A model generated the notes under the pieces. It saw only the letters and a list, made by a program, of their open reading frames with translations. It was not told where the DNA came from and made no database searches. Positions 46,689-61,100 of a stretch of DNA of 64,000 nt are shown one piece after another. Position 1 is the stretch's first letter; every line of letters starts with the position of its first letter. Source of the DNA: Dermatophagoides farinae (lineage: Eukaryota; Arthropoda; Arachnida; Sarcoptiformes; Pyroglyphidae); contig NW_027461517.1 in NCBI RefSeq assembly GCF_024713945.1, positions 186,001 to 250,000 of the forward strand. Reading direction: 5' to 3'. The position numbers were made by a program, and so were the translations under genes.

Positions 46689-49010
46689 ATGACAGTCGAT
46701 GTAATTTCTTTTAAATGGGTTTTTCAATATTTCTTAATTAACTCAACTACACAAACGCAAAACTATGTTGAGAAACTGCGTTCTATCATATTGGGTCCTA
46801 AATTCGATTTGATTGACCAAATCGTTTTAGACGTTTATTTAGATGATTTCAAGCAATACATTACTTGGCAGCCCAGCGCGGATGAAGCTCGTAAAAACCC
46901 CATATTTTTGGTTAACTGTTCTGAAGCATATGACGCATTTGTGAACCAACCGTTAAAATATATACAAATATTGAACGATGCTGTGATTGATTTAGCGATT
47001 TTGTTATATATTTTACGTTTTGAACTTGAGCCGACTTTGCTGAACGACATCTCTCTATTGTTGACGTCTAGAGACTGCTCAATTTCTATTGATTCACTTT
47101 TGAGTCGTTATTCGGACTATTTCAAAATCAGGCTCAAGATGAACCATCTGTTTGTTAATTTCATAAGTACTACACGCCCAATGTCGTTGTTTGATCTCAC
47201 TAGTTTTTACGTTCACAAACTCGTGTCTATTGAAGGAATATGCATATTGGCTTCAAAGCCTGCCATGAAGGTTCAAACTCTTGTGCTAAAATGCCGTGAC
47301 TGTGGCAACCAAAAGATGCAATTTTTACCTCCCTGGAAACAAGGTTCAATGCTGCCGAAGCAGTGCGAAGCAACAATAAATCTCGATCCGAACAATCCAT
47401 TACATACTAAAACGTCAGCTTGTGGAGTTGAGCCGTACCAAATAGTGTCAGAACTATGTGAGTTCTACGAAGTTCAATCACTGAAAATTCAAGACTTGCC
47501 AGAAAACGTGTTGAACGGCGAGACTCCAAATCATATTATGGCTAATTTCACCACGCCTCTAATTGGTAAAGTCGTCCCGGGTTCCAGAGTACGTCTAATA
47601 GGTGTATACACTTGTTTACTAAATGATCAAGTTATAAATAAACAAATCAAATCCGCATACATACATGCTTTAGGAGTAGAATGTTTCAGATCTGGTCCCA
47701 GTATTTCACTGAGCTTCACTTCGTCTTTGAAAGAAGATATTTGTTATTTGGCTTCAACTCCTAATATAAAAGAACGGATATTTCAATCCATCGCTCCTAC
47801 AATCGAGGGTCACGAAGATATAAAGAAGAGTTTGGCTTGCATGTTGTTTGGAGGTAACCGTAAAGTTCTTAGAGACGGTATGACTATTAGAGGCGATATT
47901 CATATCCTATTGCTTGGTGACCCATCGACAGCTAAATCTCAACTTTTACGCTTTGTATCAAAAGCTTCCCCAATTTCAGTTTACACTTCCGGTAAAGGGT
48001 CAAGTGCTGCTGGGCTTACCGCGGCTTTGATAAAAAATCAAAACGGAAGCTACGCGTTAGAAGGAGGTGCTATGGTTCTAGCGGATGGAGGAATAGTATG
48101 TATTGATGAATTCGACAAGATGCGAGACTCTGACCGAGTCGCAATACACGAAGCTATGGAGCAACAAACTATCAGTATATCAAAAGCCGGTATTAACGCG
48201 GTCATTTCAACCGAATGTGCCGTGCTTGCCGCCGGTAACCCTACCTTTGGGTTTTTCGACTCCACTATGTCTACGTCGGAACAACACAACTTTGAATCAA
48301 CTATATTGTCAAGATTCGATGCCATATGGCTTGTCAGGGATTTGAGATACGAGTCGATCGACAAGAAAATCGCTTCTCACATTTACAATATCCACAGAGG
48401 AAATCACCGGTTTGGAGACAACATGAATTCTTCTTCAGACTTGATTTCCAACTCGTCCAAAAACACTTTCTCATTTGAGCATTTGAAACAGTATGTTCAA
48501 TATTGCAAAACTGTTTGCATACCCCATTTGTCTGCTAACGCAGCTAAATATTTAGAAAATTTTTACGTTGAAATTCGAGAACAAGCTCGAGTATTGTCTA
48601 AGAAAAATAAAAAAACACAAATACCGATTACGGTTCGTCAGCTGGAATCCATTGCGCGAATTGCAGATTCTCTCGCTAAAATGACGCTTTCCGACGTAGT
48701 CACTGAACAAGATGTTGAAGAAGCCATTCAAATATTTAAACTTTCTACTCTTGCGACTGCAGACACCAACTCTTCCAACAGAGAATATTTCACTGAGTTT
48801 GAGCTGGCAAGGCTTAAGACCTGCAAAGATGTCATATTAGAACAGGTTCCCATCGGATCTAAAATTAGCAAGTTGACTTTAAGCAGTAAATTGAAAAGCA
48901 AAACTTTCGCCCCTGATATTATCAAAGCTGCTATTGAGGAATTGGTGAAAGATCAGACTCTTAAAGAGCTTGCTAACAATACATTAAAACGAATTAATGT
49001 CGGTATTTAA
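46689..49010 (+). CDS. MCM5: MCM5 replicative helicase subunit
   Basis: Subunit of the MCM2-7 helicase, sharing the Mcm2/5 gate. 773 residues. Zinc-binding segment from about residue 200 (KCRDCGN to SACGVEP), then the AAA+ core: Walker A LGDPSTAKSQ (about 411, Ser in place of the usual Gly), Walker B CIDEFDKM (about 475), arginine finger LSRFD (about 540). FGGNRKVLRDGMTIRGDI and VYTSGKGSSAAGLTA, followed by EGGAMVLADGG, are the MCM5 forms of these blocks. A winged-helix tail follows. The ATG at 46689 is used; the upstream frame has a stop. Divergent from EXO5. Confidence 0.96.
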   Translation: MTVDVISFKWVFQYFLINSTTQTQNYVEKLRSIILGPKFDLIDQIVLDVYLDDFKQYITWQPSADEARKNPIFLVNCSEAYDAFVNQPLKYIQILNDAVIDLAILLYILRFELEPTLLNDISLLLTSRDCSISIDSLLSRYSDYFKIRLKMNHLFVNFISTTRPMSLFDLTSFYVHKLVSIEGICILASKPAMKVQTLVLKCRDCGNQKMQFLPPWKQGSMLPKQCEATINLDPNNPLHTKTSACGVEPYQIVSELCEFYEVQSLKIQDLPENVLNGETPNHIMANFTTPLIGKVVPGSRVRLIGVYTCLLNDQVINKQIKSAYIHALGVECFRSGPSISLSFTSSLKEDICYLASTPNIKERIFQSIAPTIEGHEDIKKSLACMLFGGNRKVLRDGMTIRGDIHILLLGDPSTAKSQLLRFVSKASPISVYTSGKGSSAAGLTAALIKNQNGSYALEGGAMVLADGGIVCIDEFDKMRDSDRVAIHEAMEQQTISISKAGINAVISTECAVLAAGNPTFGFFDSTMSTSEQHNFESTILSRFDAIWLVRDLRYESIDKKIASHIYNIHRGNHRFGDNMNSSSDLISNSSKNTFSFEHLKQYVQYCKTVCIPHLSANAAKYLENFYVEIREQARVLSKKNKKTQIPITVRQLESIARIADSLAKMTLSDVVTEQDVEEAIQIFKLSTLATADTNSSNREYFTEFELARLKTCKDVILEQVPIGSKISKLTLSSKLKSKTFAPDIIKAAIEELVKDQTLKELANNTLKRINVGI

Positions 49011-49103
49011 GTAAATATTTAATTAAACTTTTTTGAAATCTATAAAAAATGCATCGTCCGCTCTTATTGCGTCTATTCAAACTTTTTAAACGGTTATAAA
49101 TTA

Positions 49104-52100
49104 ATGAACATCACTAAGAACGATATATCTTCTATCATTTCAACTTTGCTGGCTGTCAATGTCGATTTAGAAGCTCAATCTGAGATTATTGAAAAATACT
49201 TACTTAGTTCCCGTAATTCTTTTTTGATCGTCGCTATCACTCCTGACGAAAAACTTATTGTACATGTAGATCGATTAGTAACTCCCGTTAAACGTTTTGT
49301 GTTATTTATTAAAGATAAGATTTTCAATACGACGGTATTTTACAGTGAATCTGAAATTTTAAATGATTCCGATTTAGTAGAGTCGATGAAAAATTTATTT
49401 CACGATACTGTAAAAACTTATTTAGACTCTGTTGAGTTTTCGGAGAACAAACAAATTACGACAAATCACGTATTGAAACGTTTTTTAACGCAAAATGAGC
49501 GTCCATTTGCAGATCTTTTTGTCATAAAATCTGAAAAACTTACAATATATATCAATACCGTATTGAATGAATTTTATCTTACGGAAAAGCAATCTACTGA
49601 ACAGACTTCATACTTAGTAGCTAAAATTAAAAGTAATAGCGAATTCTATACTGAACTTATGAGTCAGGCAATTCATTGGAACAAGAAAATATCCGAGCTG
49701 TTATCTCTCAATAGAAATGTGTTTTTACTGTCAACTTATTGTACTAAAACTCAAGAAATAATTAAACTTCTCGAGGAATTAAAGTTACAACTATCCTTTA
49801 ACGACCAAACGAAAATAATCATAGAAATTTACAAAACTCTCAAGACTGATTTAAGTCCAATATTTATCAGTTCGATCTTGGATACAACTTTAAATTTTTT
49901 TCTCGATATGAAAAAAACACTGGAGTATGTTTCGAATGAGTTGGAATCTAACTCCATTGAAAAGCTACACAGACAAATAGACGACGTACTCAATAAAAGT
50001 GTCGATTTTTTATCGCGTTATCAAAGCAGCAATGATGAAACACAGGTTTGGGTAGACTGCTTCATAAATTCAGTTATACTGGCTATACTTCACGCAACTG
50101 TTAAAAATATAATGTTAAAATCAGAAACAAACTTGGAAGGATGGGAAATGGCCGTGACCTGGTTGACTCACCAAAAATATAAAAATTTCTTCTCCAAAAT
50201 CAGTTCTATTTCTTTTTTCAATGATAGCAAGTTTCAAACTCTAGTAATTTTACTTAAAAATCTGATAGAAGTAGAATCAGAGGTACTGCTCGAAATAAAA
50301 AAACATCAGAGTTATGTAACTTTTCTAAAAATTTTTGATACGACTAGTATACAAAATGATGAAAACCTACTTTTACAGGCTGACAAGAGTTCATGGTTGT
50401 TGGAGAGAATTATTAGCACCTCCGGAAACAAGTTAAATATCAAAATTTCTGACGTATTAACCCAAGCGGGTAAAAATGAACTGGAATACCATGAATTACT
50501 CGGCGTATTTGTCAAAGAAAAAGAAGCTTTGTCTCTGTACAAAAAAAACATATTCGAAGTTTGTTACAAAATACGCAAAACAGGGTCTAAAATCGAGAAT
50601 AATTTTCTCGACAGCAATGGTTCAATATTCGAAATGTTAGATAAAATACTGTATTTAAATTGTTATCTTATGGATGTAAAAACCGAGACATTTTACGGGT
50701 ATGACGAGCTAATTTTGTCATCATTTCAAGAAATATTGGCCCAACTCGACGTGCAACAACTTAAATTAAACGATGACAACGATAATGTTTGCATCCAGAT
50801 CTTAACTAACTATGACTTTAAAAGCTTAAAATCATATCAAGTATTTATCAAGCAAGTGAAGCTTGCAGTTAAAGTTTTTTTTGAGTCAAACAAAATTAAG
50901 ACGGAATCATACGAACAAGTCAATCTGTTGTGTCAGAAAAAAATTGATGAACTGATCAAAATAATGGAAACTATAAAATTCAATCTTTATCTATTCACTC
51001 AAGAGTACTTCAAACAAACAATTGACTCGAAAAAACTGATCGAAGTAATTGAGGCTGGTGAAACTTATCGACTGGTCATAAGAGATTTGGATCGGCTGAA
51101 ACTTTTTTCCAACTGGCTAAATGCCAAATTTGCAGGTTTTGATGAAGAGGACTCTATCGACGTTTTCATTTACCCGCTCGATTACAGAAATAGAATCAAT
51201 AAAGAGTTATTAATTTATAGCAAACTTAACGTCCTAGAAAATGCGATCAAAGCTATTGAAAAGCTTTTTTCATTGATTGAACGTTCCGAAGCGTTGAGTA
51301 TGGACCGCCAGTTAGTATTTGACAGTTTTTATACTTCATACTTTGATCTCCTACGTGAAATTAAAACTTTCACTGATAGCACTGAAATAGAACTAGAGTT
51401 AGACAATTATATTACCAGGCTTTTGAAGTTTAAGTATGAATTTAACTGGTTTACAACTATTATTGCCAAAATCAATTTTTCACTCAACTTGCATGACTAC
51501 GTGACATCGTTTGAATATGCAAAAAGTGTCAATAAAAAAGAACTTTACGAACGGGTTATAAAGATGATAATTGTGAAAGTGACAAAAACTGTGACAGATA
51601 AACTTAGCCATCTATTGCACGACACGTATCATTCTGACAGCCATTTTAACGTAGATTTCACGAACGATAATTTCTTAGAATCTCCTTGGATTATTGGAAA
51701 ATCTTTTAAATCTATGTTGAGAGTGAAATGTGAGCAGTTAATCAGCGAAATACCAGAACCAATATTCAAAGACGTATGTTCTTCTGAAAAGATTCAAGCA
51801 TTATTGTTTGAGTTTTCTAAAATAAAGGAGACAGCTATTACTCAGTTGCTTTTATTGGCAAAAAGAATTTTCAGACTATTGATGATCCCGGTTCGTGCCC
51901 AAGAAATGACAGAACTTTATTCTTTCGAAACTTTCGAAACACTAATTAATGATCTTGTTACATTAAAAGAAGAGACAACTGTAATTAAAGAAGTTTCGAA
52001 ACAAATTTCTACCCATGGTTTTCAAATTTCAATCGATGAAAATACCGTTAATCTTGTATTGCCACAAAGCTTTGTGAAAATATTAGAATCAAAAACTGCT

Positions 52101-55100
52101 GAATTAGCAGAAAAAACAACTATCATTAATTCAGTTTTTACAGCTTTTTACGACTACTACAATGAGAAGTTTTATTCCATAGTTGAATTCACCAGTAAGT
52201 TTGAATATTGTACGCAAATTTCAATTTTTTACAAAGTATTTTCAAACGAATTTTTTTTATGCGAATATGAACCTCTTTACAAACGTATTGCGACTAATAA
52301 GACATTAATCAATCAGGAAGTTGACCTTGATACTTTCGTGACAATACGTCAAACGCTTACCAGAATTACTAAAAACTATGAAATTATCACGCGTATTTTG
52401 ACATTTGCCGTAAAAATTTGCATAGATAAAGCATTACACCTAGAAAATGAATTTGATTTTTCGTGTTTAGAAAAATTTAATATAGTTGATGATATAGTAG
52501 CGGGACAATTCGATGATCAGATAATGTTTAGTTACGAACCAGCAAGCGGCTTTCCCGAAGAACCAAAAAAGAACATTTTGCAACTATTTCAAAATTATGT
52601 ACGAGATAATGTTAAAGATTATGAGAATATCCCAGAAGAAGAAAGTTTATTGCAGTTTGCATTGCTGATAGTGAAATTTCAAAGTGAGTTTTCACAATTT
52701 TTCACTGAGAATGATTGCGCTGTACTAAAAGTAAATATTGACAAACTCGAAAGAAAACGATGTATTGCAGTCAAGAACTTAAAGATAAAGAAAATTTTCA
52801 CAGATTTAATGTTTTGTCCATTTGAAAAGTTGTCTTACGAGCAAATTTTTTTGAAAACCGAGGAACTAAAGTCCGAAATATCTAGCAAGCTTAATTTGAC
52901 GGAACATGACAATGCTATATTGGGTATTTTGAATAAGTTAGATTTGAATTGCATAGAAATTCTTTTGAACCAACAAGATAGTTCTAAAATTAAAGAACTA
53001 TTATTATTAGAAATTACGAATGCGAGTAATAGGATTTACGATTTCTTGGGCATTTATTATCGCGAAAATAATTTTAAAAAATTAGCTGACAAACCGGGGG
53101 ATACCAGCAAATATTGTCTTCAATTGTACCAGCCACAAATCGATCTGTTATCTATTTCTTGCATTGATCGTGATAAATTCGACAATATCATCGGTTTTGC
53201 TAAAAATGAAACGATATTCAAGAAAACCGTCAAATCTATTGACGATATTTGCAAAAAAATCGTTATAAAAATAGATCAGCATGTAAGGCTCCAAATATTC
53301 TACCCCAGTAATTTGGAAGTTAACGAGATATTGATAAACGAAGCGTTACAAATGTTTTCAAGATTTCATGAAGAGAAATTTAAAATGCAGTTTACCGATG
53401 AAATTGCTCACAAAAGTTGTTATCTTAACAGAATCAAGAATTACATTTGTTTATTTCAGAATTGTTCAAATCTGTTTTTGTATTTGTTCAACCTATTCCA
53501 ACGCAACTATCCTGGTGTTAATAGTCAAAAGGACATTTTCGAAGGATGCTTGAAAGAATATCATAGAATTTTCAATAACGCTACGGCAATCAGTATCGAC
53601 GAACTTTTAGTTTACGACACTATAGTCGATATTTTATATGATAAACTGAACTCCATTAAAAATTCTCTTAGTCAGGTGCTAAACAAATATAAAAAACTTT
53701 ACCCCAGATTCAATTTACTAAGTAATGAATCGTTATGCGAACTACTAGGTTCGGGGGAAGACATCGACGTACAAAACAAATACATTTCACAACTATTTTC
53801 GTGTATCAATAGATTCTTATCTGATGGAACAAACATTCACGGATTCATCAGTTGTGATGGTGAAACATTTTTGCTTGATGAAAATCTCAAACTTTCAGAG
53901 GATATTACCAGTTTTTACGGTTTATTGGAAAACATGTTAGTTAAATCCTTTTCGAGCAAAATAGAAATAGCTTTGTTCAAGTTTTACGATATCTGGCAAA
54001 ATTATAATGAGCTCGAATTATTAACTTTCATACAACAGTCTTGCTTTCAAAGTATTGTTTGTTGTTTTTTTTGGTATTTTCCAACGTTGCTTCTTTCAAC
54101 TTTTACGGATAATAAACAAAAAAACAAACTCGACAATTTTAAAGACAAAGCTTTGAAATTCGATCAATCCGACCCAATCAGCATTGAAAAACAATTTGAT
54201 AGTCTATTTCAATTTCAGTCATATCTGATTGAACAATTAAAACTAATCACATCGGAATTTGAAACAAGAAAAATAGCAAATATAATTATCATAATAGAAT
54301 ACTTAGTTGAAATTTATGCTCGATACGCACAGATATCTGAAAAATCCCTACTTTCACTCGAAAAATTCAAAAACACTATAATATGGTATGACATAATGGC
54401 TATTGGCGAAAAACTAGAACTGAATTTATGCAGCGGTCACGTGTGTTTGAAATACAATTATCAATACATAGGATGTCCCGATTTTTTGGTATTAACAAAC
54501 GAAGACGTTAATGTTCTTCAAAACTTGTTGTTTGCAAGCTTTAACAAGTACGGCACGTCTTTATCAGGGCCTGCCGGCACTGGAAAAACAGAATTAATAA
54601 AACTGTTCGGACTTTTAATGGGTAGCCGCACAATTGTCTTGAATTGTGGCGAAGATTTCAAATCTGTCAATATAGAACAAATCGTAAACACAGCCATATT
54701 CTGCCAAGAAAATATTTCATTCGACGAATTTAACAGACTATCCAATGAAACTCTGAGTTCATTGACAGACATTATAAACAACAATAGTTCGATGATATTT
54801 TTAACAATGAACATCAAATATTCCGGCCGAAACAACATACCTCACTGTGTTGAAGCAAGATTTCGCAAGACACTATTAAATATAATCGACAATTCGCATA
54901 TTATTGAAACTTTGCTAAAGGCGAAGGGCTTCACAAATAATAAAACAATGGCTAAATTCATTGTTGACTTATTTGCTGTTTTAGAGAAGGAAAAAATTTC
55001 TTTCATGGCGGATCAAACAGGTTTTAGATTATTTAAAACAATTATTTCAGCGTGCACTTTAGCAGACAAAACAAACAATATCGAAACAGAGTTTGCAACA

Positions 55101-58100
55101 TTGGTATTTCATATTCGAAATATCTTTTCAGCAGTGCTCTCAAACAGCGACTACTTGCGCTTTGATCAACTATTGCTCACTAATCTGCAAAAATCTCTGC
55201 TTACAACGCGTGCACAGATTGAAAAGCTTTTATCACTTATCAAGCGTGGTGATGCAGAACTTTACAATAAAACACGGGCTTTCTGCGAAAAAAATTCACT
55301 CAATATGTCAGATAGCCTTTACAATAAACTAATAGAGTTTAAAATGCTTATTAACGAAAAAAATGGAATTATTGTTTGTGGAGAAACGCTGAGCGGTAAA
55401 AGCACATTGATCGACCTACTATTAAGCACATACAAACACTATACAGCTGTAAAATTTTTCCCCAACGCCCATAATACGGAAGATTTTTTTGGTAGTTCAG
55501 ACAATATCAATCGTGAATGGAAGGATGGTTTTTTCACAAGTTATTTGAAACATTTGTTATCAAAAATTCATTCCAACAACACGAATTTGGGCCCCCATAC
55601 GCACTTTATCATATTTAATGGACTAGTGTTTCCGCACTGGGCTGAAAATCTAAATTCAATTCTGGATAGCAATCGCATTTACACGCTTCCAACTGGTGAA
55701 CGATATAAAATTCCCGAATCATTCAAATTCATTTTTGAAACGAGATCAATTGAGTATCTTACATTAGCCACATTTTCCCGGTGTAGCATACTCAAAATCA
55801 CTAATGAACTTTACGATTTGTACAGCTTACCCAACACAGCGTTTAAAAAGCCATTATCATGTTCTTCACAGAACGTGCAACACGATAGCTCTATAAATAA
55901 TGTTACTAATCAAGACGGTACAAGAAGCAAAGATGATAAATGTGTCACAGAATCTGATTATTCATCAAGAATTGTTGAATTTTTTAAACGATTATTCGAA
56001 AATACTTCTTTTTTTAACTCAACAAAGCAGTTATATGAAAAATATAGTAGCGAAACTGTTTTATCGTTTCTCAACTACAATCAATGTTTATTCAACTTGA
56101 TTAAAGTTATCAGGGTGTTTCGAAGCTTTGAGGAAAAAAACTTGAAACTTAAACTTGCATTGCGTTCTGATTCAGATATAATACTATTACTATCTACTCT
56201 AATTGTTTATTTTTTATTTTCTACTAATATAGATATAACTAATACTACAAAGTTTGGTCAAGAATTGATTGATTTAATACATGGAATATTTGGATTTCAT
56301 GAAAAACCCAATTTGCACTCGCTACTCAATTTATTCTTAGAACTTTTGTCGATTTCAGATATTGATAGCTTGTTTGAACAATTATGTCGTGAAAAAACTA
56401 ATTCAGACAACATTACTCAACTAGAGAACTCTATTTCAACAACTCGAGATGTATTTTCCATGTTATTTTTAGCAATGAATATCAAAGAAAATAACGATGT
56501 GTTTATTTTTGGACCTTTAGGCTGTGGAAAATCACTGATAGCAAAAAACACGCTGAATCAACTTGCCTATTGTTATGAATATGAGTTAATCAATTTTTCT
56601 CAAAATACCAGAGTGACAGATTTGATTGATTTGCTTTTTAAATCTTGTCTATTAATTAAAAATACTGAATATTACACGCTAAAGGCACGGGCAGTTAATA
56701 AAAAAAAAATTATATACATCAGCAATCTAGATTTGCTTGCCCATAACGTGGACTGTAACGAAAAGGAATGTATTCTCGAATTCTTGTATGAACTCGTCAC
56801 AAATAAAAGTTTCTGGTACTTTGAAAACAAAAAGAATTATTGGGTAAAAGTCGTACTCGAGGACGTTCAATTTATTACAAGTTTCAGTGCAATAAATAGC
56901 AAAGCCGAAATCCGCATTCCACCGCATTTACTATCGAGACTTTTTTTCTTATCAGTTAAATATCCAACAACTGATGAATTGAAACACATTTGTTTAGTCA
57001 AATTTAAAAAAACAATCGAGAAACATACAAGTTGTTCACCAAACCAGGTCAACTCTATTTCTGAAAAATTTGCAAATGGTTGCGTTGACTACTTCTTAGT
57101 TTGCATAAAAGAACTTCACTTTAAACGTCCACATTATATACTCAGTCCCCAAGACCTGCACAATTGGCATTTAGCGTTTCATACTTTCATGCCAAACCTA
57201 AATTTAGATACACCAATTGAAAATGTATTTGAAGAACTCACGCTACTATTAGTACATGAGGGAAGAAAATTATTTTGTGATAAATTGGTAGAAAAAAACG
57301 AAAAGCTCTCGTATTATGAAAAGTTGAAAGAAACTTTCAATGTTAGATTTGATGACAATTTTCTTTATAGCAGTTTCTCTGAAGGTCATCTCAAAAGGTG
57401 CTCTACCGAAGAACTCCGTAATCAGTTGTCAACTAAAATAAATAACATAGATTATATATTTGATAACGGAAAATACGTACTTTATGACGATTTTATTTAT
57501 CATTTGACCAGTATTGTTCGATGTTTCTCCATCCCTGATTGTCATTTAGCTTCTATTGGAAACGTCGCAATAGGAAAAAGTTCACTTTGTTTTTTATCCA
57601 GTTGCATTACAGAAGTTCAGTATCTTAATTTCCATCCCCACGATTATGACGATAAAAAATATTTTCAAAGTATACTTGAATCCATAATAACGGGCTGCGG
57701 CATTGAACAAAAAAAAATCTGTTTACACATAAATATAGTTGACTCAGCAAACGATGACGTCATCAAGTTTATAACAGGTTCGTTGTTAAACTACGACTTC
57801 ATCACGAACATGGATCATGAGCAGCTCAAGTTATTGTTAGACAAATTTTTGCCTAACTGGTGTAGAGCAACCCCGATTGATTTCAATAGTCCGTTGATAT
57901 TGAATTTGGTGAATAATATCAAACAAAATTTGACAATGGTGTTCACTTTGGAACCTTTAAACGAAGATGACTCAGCAATTTCATTTAAGCTTAGAAACTT
58001 GTACTCGCGATGTGTCATTGATTATTACGGAGAATTAGACGAAGTTAGTTTGGAAAAAATAGCACATGACATATTGAACGATGAGGTGTTAACTGATCTT

Positions 58101-61100
58101 GCAAATTTCAGACTAGTACACAAAAAAGGAACAGACTCGATATCGTTGCCAAAGGTTCATTCAATTATAAAGTATAATAGCAAAGGCTACATGGTCACTC
58201 TAAAGAACTATTTCCAATTTTTAAAAAAGCTCAACGAAATGTTCTGTAAACTGACTGATTCCTGCGATAAAAAACTGAAGAAATTAAACAATGCGATCAC
58301 TATCATTAATGACACAAATAAACTTATAGTCAATCTGAAGCAAGAATTAGATTTAAAACGCAAAGCCATCGAACTTGAGAAGTCCTTTGCGAACGAACAC
58401 CTCAGCCAGATAACTGAAAAACAAACCATGATCATAAACACAGAAAAAGAGTCTCAGAATCTGACGCAAGAATTGGAAAAGTTACTACACGATAATGACA
58501 AAGAGTTAAAAGACATCAACAAAGAAAAAGCCCTCCTTGTGGACATGTTTGAACAATCCAAAATGTTTATAGATCAGCACTATAAAGAAATCGACCAGGT
58601 CAAGACGCTCAAACAGCCTTCATCCTTGATCCAAAGTTTAGTTACATGGGCAGTTCAAATAGTAACTTCAAATATGGAAATTAAAGAATGGGCTGAGGTA
58701 CGAACACATACCGTATCCTATTTTGCAAACAAAGTAAAAGCGTGCAATGTAAACAACATTACAGCAGAGCTCGCTTCAAAAATTCAAGCCGAAATGGCTG
58801 AACAAAAGCTGAATAAAGAACGAATCAAAAACGCCGGTGCGATAGCGGTTGCATTGTATGAGTGGATAACAGCGATCTTGAACTTTGGTTATTTAAATGA
58901 TAAAATAACAGTTATTGACGAAAAAATTGCAAAAGCCAATGGTATAAAGAAGCAGTACCAAAGCCAACTCGACTTGAACAGAGCAATCATTGAAAATGCC
59001 CAACAAAAACGTGAAGAATATCAAGCTAACTACATAAAACTTCTTGACAAAATAAAAAGGTTTGAGGCAGAAATAAACAAGACTGAAGATTCGCTCAAAA
59101 GGTCGGAAACTATAATCGAATTTATAACAGAAGAATCTAAGCATTGGTATTTAGAATTGAAAAGCTTAAAGTCTCTGAACCAGGCTAAGAGCGTTTACTT
59201 GATCCTACTTGCCGCATTCACGTCTTATTTCGGTATTTTCGAGGCCGAGGAGCGAGAAAAGCTTTTTGAAACAATACTGACTTACATTAAGTCCTGTTGC
59301 GGTTCTCTCGCAATTACTTCATTGAACGAACTCCTCACATTATACGTTTCACTCACCGAAGACAAACGTTACTCCACCGCGATACACGCGTCTAAAAAGC
59401 AAATCAAAACTCAAAACTCAATTTTATTAAACGAAGTCACTCAGTATCCCATGCTGATTTATCGTCACAGCCAAGCGGACGACCACATCAAGTTATTGGT
59501 AAACAGATTTACACAATCATACAAGGAACTGGCAGCAAACGCCAACAACTTTGAAGCAAATTTAGCAATGTGTAAAAAGTTTAACATACCTGCACTTATA
59601 AATTTGCACAACGAGTTTCCTACAATCTTGTATTATGTTCTGGCAAACGATGCTTATCTTTACACACTCGCAGACAATGCTGAAACTGCAAGGATTAAAG
59701 ATGAACGAAACAACAATAACTTCCAAAATTACGTACTACGTGCCCGTTCAACTAACGTCCTTATTAATAAAACCTGCTTTCAAAGCAATATATCTGTCAT
59801 AAATTACTTTGAATCTAGCTCTCAGATGGATGAAATGATTCTGAATATAATATCAGAAAAATTTTTATGCAAAACTCAACACAAACTACAAATCAGCCAC
59901 ACGAGCTTACTAAACATGAATAACGAAATCACCGAACTCAGAAGTTCTCTTTTGTCAATGTTTTTGAATAACGACATTTGTGATTTAGTTAATCAAGAAT
60001 ATAACAACCTTATTATTATAATGAGGAAGTTGAATTCGGACATAGCTAGCAAGAACGCAATTTTGACAACTATTGACCAGGAAACCAAAGAAAATCAATC
60101 TTCTCTAGAGTTATTGCGTGCTCTCACGAAAACCGTTAGTTGTATCTTCGCAGAGTTCGAAAAATTTTTTAAGCACAAAACAGTCATTTTGGAATTTTTT
60201 ATTAAGCTTGTTACTTTCCTTGTTAATAATTTAACCAGTAGTTCCGACGTTTCAGCGGAAAACTTGTCGAAATGTTGTTTTGAATTTCTTCAAGAACTTA
60301 GCACACATCTTTTGACTTGCGTTTATTATTTTCAAAACAACCAAGCAGTTTGGATTCACTGCTTCGTGTCAATCGTCAGTGCTTTTGCTGACAAATCATG
60401 GTACAAAGAATTGAGATCGGGGCTCGAGGCGCGAGCTACGGAATTCGTCGACTTCGTCGAGGCAATTTTCCGAGTTAACAGTTCGCAGGCGACTTCAGAA
60501 AGGCTCTTTGCTCAAAACCTAAGCCTGGTAGAGAATCAAAACTTGGTCGTTTCACAAAATGATTTTATCGATTTCATGGCCGAAAATATATTGGACAAAG
60601 ACATGGGGCTCATGATTTTAAACTTTCATGACACAAACGTCGAGAAGATATTTACAGACCGGTTTATAAAAAATCATGAAAACGAGACTATTAAATTTCT
60701 GCAAGCGGGAGACATGTTTACAAATGCAAAGTTGCAAAGCGAACTTGAGAAATATTTGACGATTCCCACCAATGCGGAGTACAAGACTTACTTGATCATA
60801 CAGCATTTTCATCTTGTGAACAGAACTATCTCGAACTATTTATACGAATTGGTTCAATCGAACAATGTGAGGGTGATTTTAATTACGGAGAAGCGACAGC
60901 TTAGTATTGCACTATTGGAGGACTGTTTTCTACCTATATTTTATAAAGAAGAATTGTCAATTGCGGAATATATGAAACTTGGATTAAGCATTTTAACCCC
61001 AGGTGAGCAAAATAATATTGTCTGCAAAAAACTTTGTGTCTTACAAAGCATACTAAACTTCCGATCGCGTTTTACCCCGATTGGTTTCAGTGTGCATTAT